Positions 56,626 through 64,000 of a stretch of 64,000 bases of DNA are shown piece after piece (the first letter of the stretch is position 1; each line of letters begins with the position of its first letter). This DNA comes from CAWKMN01 sp963850765 (GTDB lineage: Bacteria > Chloroflexota > Anaerolineae > Aggregatilineales > Aggregatilineaceae), in NCBI GenBank assembly GCA_963850765.1, contig CAWKMN010000002.1, forward strand, positions 307,411 to 371,410. Reading direction: 5' to 3'. The notes under the pieces were generated by a model. That model made no database searches and was not told the DNA's origin. It saw only the letters and a list, made by a program, of their open reading frames with translations. A program made the position numbers and the translations under genes.

Positions 56626-58490
56626 TCAGAGGACGATCTGCTCCCCGGCCCGCGGCGCCCAGCGGCGGATGACGCCTTCGCGCTGGCGGCTCGTCAGGAC
56701 GAGCTGGCTGAAGGAGTTCACGGAGGAGTAGAGGCCCGAGGAAGCGCTCGAGGACCTGGGCGAAGAGGAAGGCCCCGGTGCCGACGAACTGCTGCTCGTC
56801 GAGCTCGACGGTCACCTCGATGCCCCGCACGAAGCTCGGCTGCAGGACGCCGATCGAGCGGAGGACGCGCCGCGAGCCGACCTTCGTGATCCCCGCGATC
56901 TGCTGCCGGGTGACGGAGGAGTCGGCGAAGTCGTAGAGGCGGAGGATCTCCTGGAGCGCCTCCGGCCCCTGCCCGTCCGCCCGTTCTCGACGAGGGAGAG
57001 GAGGTTGAGCGAGAGGTGGGAGAGGAGCCGCCACTGCAGGCCCCTGCGGAGCGGGGCCCGGACGGTGGGCGTCGGGCGCCTCAGGCAGCGGATCCCCGAG
57101 AAGACGCCCGCCCCCTCGAGCTGGAAGTCGGCCTCGCCCCCCTCGAAGGGGAGGCGCGACGGGAGGTCGCGGTTCGTGCAGAGGACCTCGACGGTGAGGG
57201 TGTCCGCCTCGGGCTGGCCGGGTTGAACCCGAGGTCGACGAGCGAGAGGTAGGCGTCGGTCCCGTCGTCGTCCTTGCGCGCCGAGGGGCGGCGGCTCATG
57301 TACCAGAACGCCGGGCGCCTGCCCCTTCTCGAAGCCGTGGCGGTACGAGTAGAAGGGCTCGTAGGTCGTGACCTTGTCGCTCCCCTTCGCGACGCTCGTG
57401 ACCCCCTCGACGGAGTAGACCTCGGTGACGTCCTGCCGCCTCACGTCGGGGATGACGCGGTACTCGGGCTGCAGGTGCGTCAGGCGGATCGGCTCGGCGA
57501 TCTGCCGGAAGAGGTTCGCGACGGGCGTGCAGTTCAGGCGGAAGGTCTGCGCGGAGACGTTCCTCTCGAGCGGGAAGTCGCGGTTGAAGTAGAGGAGGAT
57601 CTCGAGGACGTCGTCGAAGTCGTCCCGGGCCGCCTGCTCGAGCCCCTTCACGTCGAAGAAGAAGAACTTCTCGGGGAAGGCGAAGTACTCGGCGAGGAGC
57701 CGGTAGCCCGAGGAACGAGCGGTCGGTGTAGGGGAGGAGCCCCTCGTCGCGCTCGAAGCCGACGCGCGCTGACGACCGACTTCGGGAGCTTCACCGGCGA
57801 CGGGACGTCCCGCGGGCCGCCCGGGCGGAGCTCGACGGCGACGAGGTGGTTGTGGATCAGCTCGTGGAGGGCGTAGACGACCTTCCCCTCGCCCTGGAGG
57901 TAGAACCGGAGCGACTCGAGCGGCTTCTCCTCCGACTCGGAGACCTTCTCCTTGAGCTCGCGCAGGGGCGACGCCGCCGAACGTCTTCAGCTCGAGCCGG
58001 AGGACCGTCCGGACGCCCTTCCTCGGGCCCCACGCCCGGGATCGGGAGCTCGAAGCGCGCCTGGCGCATCTCGAGCGGCCAGAGGTGGACCGGGTAGGCC
58101 GTGCGGAACCGGCAGGACGTCCCCGCGACGGAACGGGAGTAGAGCATCGACCCGCGCGGGATCTTCTGGCCCGACTGGAGGCTGACCTGCGACGGGTCGA
58201 GGACGAACTGGACGATCGACATCGACGGGATCGGGGCGAGGAGGTGCGGGTAGAGGACGTTGAGGAGCGACTCGGTGATCTCGGGGAACTCGTCGTCGAC
58301 CTTCAGGTGGACGCGCGAGGCGAGGAAGGCGAACGCCTCGATGAGCCGCTCGACGTGCGGGTCCTCGCAGGTGTCCGGCTCGAGCAGGAGGCGGCCCGGC
58401 GATCTTCGGGTACTTCTCGGCGAACTCGGCCCCCATCTGCCGGAGGAAGGAGAGCTCGCGTTCGTAGTAGCCGAGGAGCTCGTCGCGCAT
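56626..58490 (-). CDS. tssF: T6SS baseplate protein TssF, frameshifted
   Basis: From ATG 58488-58490 the start MRDELLGYYERELSFLRQMG is the TssF/ImpG/VasA signature, followed by ITESLLNVLYPHLLAPIPSM, SIVQFVLDPSQVSLQSGQKI and FLLNCTPVxNLF-like TFRLNCTPVANLFRQIAEPI. The C-terminus RRVLRSIGVLQPSFVRGIEV with GTGAFLFAQVLERFLG is also typical. The length, ~620 residues, agrees with the family. TssF binds TssG in the baseplate wedge. It overlaps the tssE stop codon by one base (TGATG). Breaks lie near 58400, 58025, 57975, 57770, 57310, 57220, 56985 and 56735. Confidence 0.87.
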
Positions 58491-58973
58491 CACTCCCCCT
58501 TCACGCGGAACTCGCCGCTCCCGATCTGGAGCAGGGTGTCGAACGAGACGGGCTCGGGGGCCGGGTCGACCTTCAGCCGCGCGTCGATCCGGAACTTCAG
58601 GGAGAGGCCGGGCCCGGGCTCGGGGTCGACCGTCACGACGACGCCCTCGAGGCGCGGCTCGAACGTCTCGAGGACCCGCTCGACGGACGCGGCGCAGCTT
58701 CGCCTTGTCGGCGGGGTTCCTGCCCGAGAGGGTCGTCATGTCGGGGAGGCCGTAGACGGCGACGGAGGACTGGACCTCCTTCAGCTCCGGCGGGATGACC
58801 GCCGTCGCGCGCGTGTTGAGGAGCCACTCGAGGTCGCGCCGGACGGACTGCTTCAGGATCCGGAGGTTCTTCACCCGCGAGGCGGGCGCCTCGCGCGAGT
58901 ACTCCGGCTCGTAGTCGATCAGCCGGTCGAGGACCGACGGGCGGACACGGATCTCGTTGTCGAACCGCGACAT
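58490..58973 (-). CDS. tssE: T6SS baseplate protein TssE (gp25-like), frameshifted
   Basis: The ~160-residue product from ATG 58971-58973 has the phage gp25-like fold: RPSVLDRLIDYEPEYSREAP, LKQSVRRDLEWLLNTRATAV, the TssE segment VAVYGLPDMTTLSGRNPADK, and a C-terminal half with FEPRLEGVVVTVDPEPGPGL and RIDARLKVDPAPEPVSFDT. The one break is near 58700. TssE is the smallest wedge component. It is separated from tssC by 80 bases that hold a strong terminator hairpin, and is translationally linked to tssF. Confidence 0.87.
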
Positions 58974-59015
58974 CTCGGGCGGACTCCTGGGGCGGACCGG
59001 CGGCGGACGAGAAAA

Positions 59016-59044
59016 GGCCGGGCGGCGGAGGCCGCCGCCCGGCC
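59016..59044 (-). terminator. Internal intrinsic terminator between tssC and tssE
   Basis: GGCCGGGCGGCGG/CCGCCGCCCGGCC is a perfect 13-bp stem with a 3-base loop. On the minus strand it is followed by TTTTC. It begins 10 bases beyond the tssC stop. Partial termination here would make sheath transcripts (tssA-B-C) exceed those for baseplate and ATPase. Confidence 0.75.
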
Positions 59045-59053
59045 GCGAGCAGG

Positions 59054-60551
59054 CTACTTGCGGGCCGAGGCCGGCAGGTCGGCCACGAGGCGGAGCGAGA
59101 CCTGCAGCTCGTCGAGCTGGAAGTGGGGCCTGAGGAACGCCACGGCGCGGTAGGCGCCCGGCTTGCCCGGGATCTCGGCGACCTCGATCTTCGCCTCGCG
59201 CAGCGGGTACCTGCGCCTTCGTCTCCTGGCGAGGCGGTGTCGTCGGGCGTGACGTAGTTCGCGATCCACTGGTTGAGGAAGCATCTCGCAGTCCTTGCGC
59301 GACATGAAGCTGCCGACCTTGTCGCGCATCATCGCCTTGAGGTAGTGGGCGAACCGGGAGACGGCGAAGATGTGCGGCAGCATCGTCGAGAGGCGCGCGT
59401 TCGCGTTCGCCGAGTCGAGGTCGTACTTCTTCGCCTTCTGCGCCGACTGCGCGCCGAAGAACGCCGCGTAGTCGGTGTTCTTGCAGTGGACGAGCGGGAT
59501 GAAGCCGAGGTCGGAGAGCTCCTTCTCGCGCCGGTCGGTGATGGCGATCTCCGTCGGGCACTTCAGGGCGACGTCGCCCTCGTCGGTCTGGAACGTGTGG
59601 ACCGGGAGCCCCTGGACGAGGCCGCCCCCCTCGACGCCGCGGATCGCGACGCACCAGCCGTACATCGCGAACGCCTCGGTGAGGCGCGTGCCGAAGGAGT
59701 AGGCCGCGTTCCCCCAGAGGTACTTGTCGTGGTCCTTCCCGTCGACGTCCTCCTCGAAGTTGAACGTCTCGGTCGGGATCGGTCTCCTTGCCGTACGGGA
59801 GCCGCATGAGCGTGCGCGGCATCGTGAGGCCGACGTAGCGCGAGTCCTCCGAGTCGCGGAAGGAGCGCCACTTGGCGTACTCGGTCCGGTCGAAGATCTT
59901 CGCCAGGTCGCGGACCTCGGTCATCTCCTGGAAGCTCTCCCAGCCGAAGAGCTGGGGCGCCGAGGCCGCGATGAACGGGGCGTTCGCCGCGGCCGCGACC
60001 TGGGCCATCTTCTCGAGGAGGAGCTGGTCCTGCGGGTGGTTCGAGAAGTAGTAGTCGCCGATGAGGGCGCCGAACGGCTGGCCGCCGAACGTGCCGTACT
60101 CCTCCTCGTAGACCTTCTTGAAGACGGCCGACTGGTCGAACTCCGCGGCCCGCTCGAGGTCCTTCAGGAGGTCCTTCTTCGAGACGTTGAGGACGCGGAT
60201 CTTCAGCATCGTCGACGTCTCGCTCTCGTAGACGAGGTGGTGGAGGCCCCGCCACGACGCCTCGAGGCGCTGGTACGGCTCGGCGTGCATGATCTCGTTC
60301 AGCTGCGCCGACAGGAGCCGGTCGATCTCGGCGATGCGCGCCTGGATCGACGTCTCGAGGTCTGCGGCCATGACCACCTGGCCCTGCATCGCCTGCTGGA
60401 CGAACTCGGCGATCATGTCCTTGGCCTGCTGCGTCTGGCTCTCGTGCTGGACGAGCCGGCCCTCCTCGAGGATCTTGCTCAGGAGGTCGACCTCGCCCGT
60501 CTGCTCCCGGACGATCGACTCGGCCTTGCCGCGCTCGGCGGCGTTACTCAT
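59054..60551 (-). CDS. tssC: T6SS sheath large subunit TssC (VipB), frameshifted
   Basis: The ~500-residue protein begins MSNAAERGKAESIVREQTGE. It has IMHAEPYQRLEASWRGLHHL, LKIRVLNVSKKDLLKDLERA, FGALIGDYYFSNHPQDQLLL, YVGLTMPRTLMRLPYGKETD and, after the break near 59778, YLWGNAAYSFGTRLTEAFAM, LMPHIFAVSRFAHYLKAMMR-like HIFAVSRFAHYLKAMMRDKV and a C-terminal FQLDELQVSLRLVADLPA. These are standard TssC motifs. With TssB it builds the contractile sheath. A second break lies near 59280. It overlaps the tssB end by eight bases. Confidence 0.92.
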
Positions 60552-61081
60552 TGCCGTCCCCCTTCTTCGGCCCCTCGGGCGTCAGACCGAGCGCGCTCGC
60601 CAGCTGCTGCTGGCTCCCGGCGTTCTGGAGGACGTCGTTCAGCATCTTCTCGAGCTTCTCGTTGCCGTCCGCCTTCGAGAGGAGGTCGGAGAGCCGCTGG
60701 CGCGCCTCGACGAGCTTGCGGAGCGGGTCGACCTGCTGGACGACCTTGTCCGGCTCGAAGTCGTCGAGGCTGTTGAACTTCAGGTCGACGCCCATCTTGC
60801 AGCCGTCGCCGGCCAGCTTGTTCTCGACGGCCATCGCGACGCGCGGCGTCATGCCGGCGAGGACCTGGTCGAAGTTGTCCCGGTCGATCTCGGTGATCTT
60901 CCGGTCCTTCATCCGCGGCAGCGGGCTGCTCGGGCTGGCCCGAGAAGTCGCCGAGGACGCCGACGACGAACGGGAGCTCCTTCAGCTCGATGGCGCCCCC
61001 GATCTCCACGTCGTAGGTGATCTGGACCCGTGGGGGCCGGACCCTCTTGAGTTTCTGCTGGATGCTTTCCTTCTTCACCAT
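60544..61081 (-). CDS. tssB: T6SS sheath small subunit TssB (VipA), frameshifted
   Basis: The ~178-residue protein starts at ATG 61079-61081; another ATG at 61087 has no spacing from GGGAGGA, so the inner one is preferred. It has RVRPPRVQITYDVEIGGAIE, ELPFVVGVLGDFSGQPEQP, then DRKITEIDRDNFDQVLAGMT and DLKFNSLDDFEPDKVVQQVD, which are the conserved TssB signatures. One break lies near 60925. Coupled to tssC by an eight-base overlap, it supplies equimolar sheath subunits. Confidence 0.92.
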
Positions 61082-61149
61082 GAGCATTCCTCCCTGACGG
61101 CTTTCCGGCTTCTGCTTACGCCGTGTCTCGACTGTCCGTCCTTGCGCCT

Positions 61150-62277
61150 TCACTCGGTTTCCGGGCGGATCCCGAGAGTCTCCTTGATCCCGCTCGAGGA
61201 CGGACGTGTCCTTGATCACGTCCGCGAGCCAGGACTCGAGCGGCATCTGGCCCCACGTGATCGCGCGCTGGACGAGGTACGAGACGGGGCTGTGCGGCTC
61301 GGTCTGGCGGAAGAACTCCGCGACCTCGCCGAGCCGGGCGAGCGCCTCGCCCCGGCCCCGGATCGGCCCCGACGGGCCCGGCGACCCGGTAGACGACCGC
61401 GCCCCGGCCTCGGCGGTCCCGCTCCTCGCCGGCCCGCCGCCCCGGCCGCCGTCGGCGTCCGGCTCGAGCGCCCGCTTCTCCTTGAGGATCCCGTCGACGA
61501 CGCGGCGGACCTCCTCGATCGACTTCTTCAGCTCGCCGAGGCCCGGAGTCTGGCGGCCGAACTTCTCGTCCATGACCCGGTCGAGGCCCTGGAACTCGTC
61601 CCAGGCCTGCGCGAGGGCCTTCGAGGCGTCCTCGTAGAAGGCCTTCGGCGTCGAGGCCTTCGCCTTGCGGAAGTCCTCGCCGCTCGTCTTGTTCTCCTCC
61701 GCCGCCTGCCGCTTCAGCTCGGAGAGGCGCGCCTGCGCGTCGCCGTCGAGCGGGCCGGTGACCGACTCGGGGATGTCGAACGGCCGCGACTCGCTCCACT
61801 CGAGCCAGGAGAAGTTCATCCCCGGGGCCCGCGTCAGCGGGGCCTTCCGCAGCGAGAGCGCGACCTGGCGGTCGAAGAAGGCGAGGACGTTCGCGCGCCC
61901 CTCCATGTCCCCTTCGTCGATCTCCGGGATAGCACGTCTCCCAGAAGTCTGCGTGCAGCCCCTTCATCAGCTTCAGGCCGTCGCGCGCACCCGGCGAAGC
62001 CGTGGAGCATCGTGAGCCCCTCGGCGAGCCACGCGGCGACCTGAAGGTCCTTCGTCTTCGTGAGGAGCGCGTCGGTCGCGAGGGCGACGGCTTCGTCCCA
62101 GTCGGCGACCTTCAGCTCGCGCTTCCAGTCTCCCTGCTCGAGCACGTCGTCGGCGCGCCGCGCCTCGCGGATCTCGTCGTAGAGACCCGAGTACTGAAGG
62201 CTCTCGCCCGACGGCCGGTCGTCCGAGACCGGGGCGAGGAGCCGGTCGAAGTCGAGGAGCGGAGCCTCCGACGACAT
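61150..62277 (-). CDS. tssA: T6SS protein TssA (ImpA family), frameshifted
   Basis: From ATG 62275-62277 the product starts with LLDFDRLLAPVSDDRPSGES and LQYSGLYDEIREARRADDVL, the ImpA N-terminal domain, then LKVADWDEAVALATDALLTK, TKDLQVAAWLAEGLTMLHGF, and a linker. The C-terminus has AEFFRQTEPHSPVSYLVQRA and MPLESWLADVIKDTSVLERI, typical of TssA of the short type with VasJ-like end. Its length is ~370 residues. TssA caps the baseplate and sheath end during assembly. Breaks lie near 61990, 61932, 61387 and 61193. It is first in the operon, 129 bases from the divergent tagJ. Confidence 0.88.
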
Positions 62278-62308
62278 CTAGAAGCCTCCCAAAGGATTGC
62301 GAAGTGGT

Positions 62309-62319
62309 GTTACTGTAAC
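62309..62319. promoter_or_regulatory. Candidate operator palindrome in the tssA-tagJ divergent region
   Basis: GTTACTGTAAC is a perfect 5-bp inverted repeat about one base, in the 129-base space between tssA and tagJ. Its position would let one regulator act on both directions. No -35/-10 pair is clear. Confidence 0.35.
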
Positions 62320-62406
62320 TGACTCAGCAGCCCCTGTCATCCCGTACCGACCCGCGTCCCGCGGCGGCCCTGGCGCCGCCCGGGGCCGGGAATGAGGAGG
62401 ACCGAA

Positions 62407-63218
62407 ATGCCGACGCCCAAGGAGCTTCTCGACGCGGGGAACCTGAAGGCCGCGATCGAGGCCCTGACCCAGGAGGTCCGCGAGGCGCCCGCCGACCCGC
62501 AGAAGCGGACCTTCCTCTTCGAGCTTCTCGCCTTCGCCGGCGAGTGGGACCGGGCCGAGAAGCAGATCGCCGCCGCCGCCGGGGCCGACGCCCCCTCCCA
62601 GATGGCGGCCGGCGTCTACCGCGGCCTCCTCCAGGCCGAGCGGGACCGGGCCCGGGTCTTCGCCGGCAAGGCCCGCCCCCACTTCCTCCGGGCGGTCCCC
62701 GCCTACGTCGAGAAGAGCCTCGCCGCGCTCGGCCAGATCAGCGAGGGGAACTTCGCCGCGGCGCGGGCCCTCCTGGACGAGGCCGAGGAGGAGCGCCCGC
62801 CGCTCTCCGGCAAGCGCGGCGAGGCGGCCTTCGGGGACCTGCGGGACTTCGACGACGTCCTGCGCCGGCGTCGTCGAGATGGTCTTCCAGGGGAAGTACA
62901 CCTGGTTCCCGCTGGAGCAGGCGAAGAGCCTCGAGCCGAACCCGCCGAAGAAGCTCCGGGACCTGATCTGGCCCGGGGCCCGCATCACGGCGGACGACGG
63001 GACGAGCGGCGACGTCTTCCTCTTCGCCCTCTACCCGGGGTCCTCCGCCCACGCCGACGACCTCGTGAAGCTGGGGCGGATGACCGACTGGAAGACGCCT
63101 CTCGGACGACCTCCAGGCCGGCCTGGGCCTCCGGTCGTTCCTCGTCGACGACGAGGACGTGAGCCTCTTCGAGCTCGGCCCGGTCGACTTCGACTCCCGC
63201 GAGGCCACGCCGAGCTGA
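62407..63218 (+). CDS. T6SS accessory protein TagJ/ImpE, frameshifted
   Basis: The ~270-residue product starts at ATG 62407 with PKELLDAGNLKAAIEALTQE, a TPR-like N-terminus, then FLFELLAFAGEWDRAEKQI, GKYTWFPLEQAKSLEPNPPK, LRDLIWPGARITADDGTSGD and LFALYPGSSAHADDLVKLGR. These are the ImpE/SciE signatures. TagJ/ImpE binds TssB/ClpV and modulates sheath recycling in some systems. One extra C near 62868 and another near 63103 break the frame. It is divergent from tssA and convergent with hcp. Confidence 0.82.
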
Positions 63219-63265
63219 CCTCGGCCGTCCCGGCCGGAGCCGGTCCGACCGGCCCACGGAAAAGA

Positions 63266-63289
63266 ACGGCCTCCCTTTCGGGGGGCCGT
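63266..63289 (-). terminator. Intrinsic terminator of hcp
   Basis: ACGGCCTCCC-tttc-GGGGGGCCGT forms a 10-bp stem (one T-G pair) with a 4-base loop. On the minus strand it is followed by TCTTTTCC. It lies between the convergent tagJ and hcp genes. Confidence 0.7.
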
Positions 63290-63317
63290 CGCGTTTCCGC
63301 AGGAGAGACCGGGCGCG

Positions 63318-63807
63318 TCAGCGCCTTTGTTCTTCTTGAGGTCGAAGCCCGCCGCGTGACCCCGCCGAGTGAGCCGTCGGCGTTTGCTCCTGGGGTGTAC
63401 TCGTACTCGATCTTGGAGAAGTTCAGGGAGATGGAGTCGATCGGGAGCGGGTCCGCCCTGCCGACCCGCCTGTCGAACGACGAGACGAGCAGGTCGGTGA
63501 ACTTGATCTTCAGGAACTCTGCTGGTCTTGCCCGCCTTGCGGGCAGACGAGCGTCGGCCTGCCTTGAAGTGCTCGCCGCTGGCGCAGGCCTGGAAGAGCT
63601 TCGGGCTCGGCCTTGTTGGCCGCATGGTGAAGTGAAGTCCTGCATCGAGACCTTGCCGGCGCCGCGACCCTCGCCGTAGGACATCGAGCCGGCCTGCGAT
63701 CGCACCGAAGGTCCACGAGAGGACGTCGATCTCGCCCTTGTGCTTCTGAGTCCTCGCACTCGCCCTGGATCACCGTCGAATTTCAGAAAATAGTCAGCCT
63801 GGGCCAT
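63318..63807 (-). CDS. hcp: T6SS inner-tube protein Hcp (TssD), frameshifted
   Basis: From ATG 63805-63807, with AGGAGG ten bases upstream, the start MAQADYFLKFDG and then GSMSYGEGRGAGKVSMQDF, PSPKLFQACASGEHFK and FLKIKFTDLLVSSF give a typical ~160-residue Hcp with the DISLNFSKIEY-type segment DSISLNFSKIEYEYTPGANA and C-terminal GFDLKKNK. Hexameric Hcp rings stack inside the sheath and carry effectors. Breaks lie near 63770, 63740, 63620 and 63530. It is on the same strand as the tss operon but separated by tagJ and its own terminator, so it is a separate unit. Confidence 0.88.
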
Positions 63808-64000
63808 GATCTTGCTTCCTCCTTTCGGCAGCTTCCGAGCTATAAGTTAGGGATCGTTTCCCGCGAATTCAAGGTTCGTCGGGCCGTCGCCGACATCGGT
63901 GTGATCTCCGGCACCTTCACGCCTCCGGGCCATCGCGCCGGAGGAGGCCGGTCAGAGGGGCTGGCCCACCCGCGCGGGCGCGGAGCCGGGGCCGGCTCCG
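63808..64000. other. Upstream region of hcp, no gene seen
   Basis: No ORF of note. On the minus strand TTGAAT near 63870 and TTATAG near 63842 form a weak promoter-like pair with a long spacing (21 bases). The last 80 bases are G+C-rich and featureless to the window edge. Confidence 0.35.

Noticed and set aside
59054..60551. Programmed frameshift in tssC
   Set aside because: The break near 59778 is one extra C and lacks a slippery heptamer; equal breaks occur in unrelated genes throughout.

Overview
The window is two unrelated pieces of genome joined at about position 43,233. Bases 1 to about 43,233 look like a Chloroflexota (Anaerolineae-type) chromosome. This is inferred from the gene mix (F420-type luciferase-like oxidoreductase, GAF/PAS sensor kinases, LysM lipoproteins, a CHAT protease, a SpoIIE-type phosphatase) and from dense degenerate intergenic repeats. 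Bases about 43,233 to 64,000 are richer in G+C, have a different codon style and carry part of a type VI secretion system (T6SS) locus. A beta-helix protein with a C-terminal domain ending in SHFILDVSGYF suggests Acidobacteriota (Thermoanaerobaculia-like), with low certainty. The join cuts one gene on each side (an alkaline-phosphatase-fold metalloenzyme on the left, an ABC ATPase on the right) inside a short shared sequence, so an assembly or library chimera is more likely than natural transfer.

Left part. An esterase fragment, a DagK-type lipid kinase and a DHFR-like reductase are followed by a CHAT protease with a C-terminal membrane anchor, a two-helix membrane protein and, convergently, a cNMP-domain/PP2C phosphatase (2.2-6.3 kb). 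Then come exported proteins including a LysM protein with three copies of an internal domain, a DinB-like protein, rarA, a YbhN-like membrane protein, a large GAF-PAS histidine kinase, a site-2 protease, dcd and argS (6.3-19.8 kb). Next are an SGNH-like protein, a LysM lipoprotein, a glucose/sorbosone-dehydrogenase-like lipoprotein, a methyltransferase, ygfZ, an A-type Fe-S carrier, a GH5-like lipoprotein, a second histidine kinase, thrB, a luciferase-like oxidoreductase, deoC, an epimerase and an orphan solute-binding protein (19.9-35.8 kb). The left part ends with a divergent response regulator/kinase pair, an acetyltransferase, three methyltransferases, an MBL hydrolase and a beta-propeller protein.

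The left intergenic regions hold several repeat families: heptamer tandem repeats, two inverted copies of a small element with terminal inverted repeats, a 9-mer CACAGAG element, and G+C-rich palindromes. Some of them form the ends of coding sequences.

Right part. A beta-helix surface protein, an acid phosphatase lipoprotein, an HD-GYP protein, a haem-binding DUF3365/HAMP sensor, a Ser/Thr kinase with two repeated C-terminal modules, an unknown protein and a coiled-coil methyltransferase lead to a TssB-TssC fusion. This faces a minus-strand operon tssA-tssB-tssC-tssE-tssF-tssG-tssH(clpV), with tagJ/impE divergent from tssA and hcp beyond it. The sheath, its recycling ATPase, the inner tube and baseplate TssE/F/G are present. 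TssJ, TssK, TssL, TssM and VgrG are not in the window.

Many genes, especially on the right, are broken by single-base frameshifts with conserved protein on both sides. In nearly all cases I resolved, removing one base restores the frame. I treat these as sequencing errors, annotate the whole gene span as one CDS, and note the breaks.
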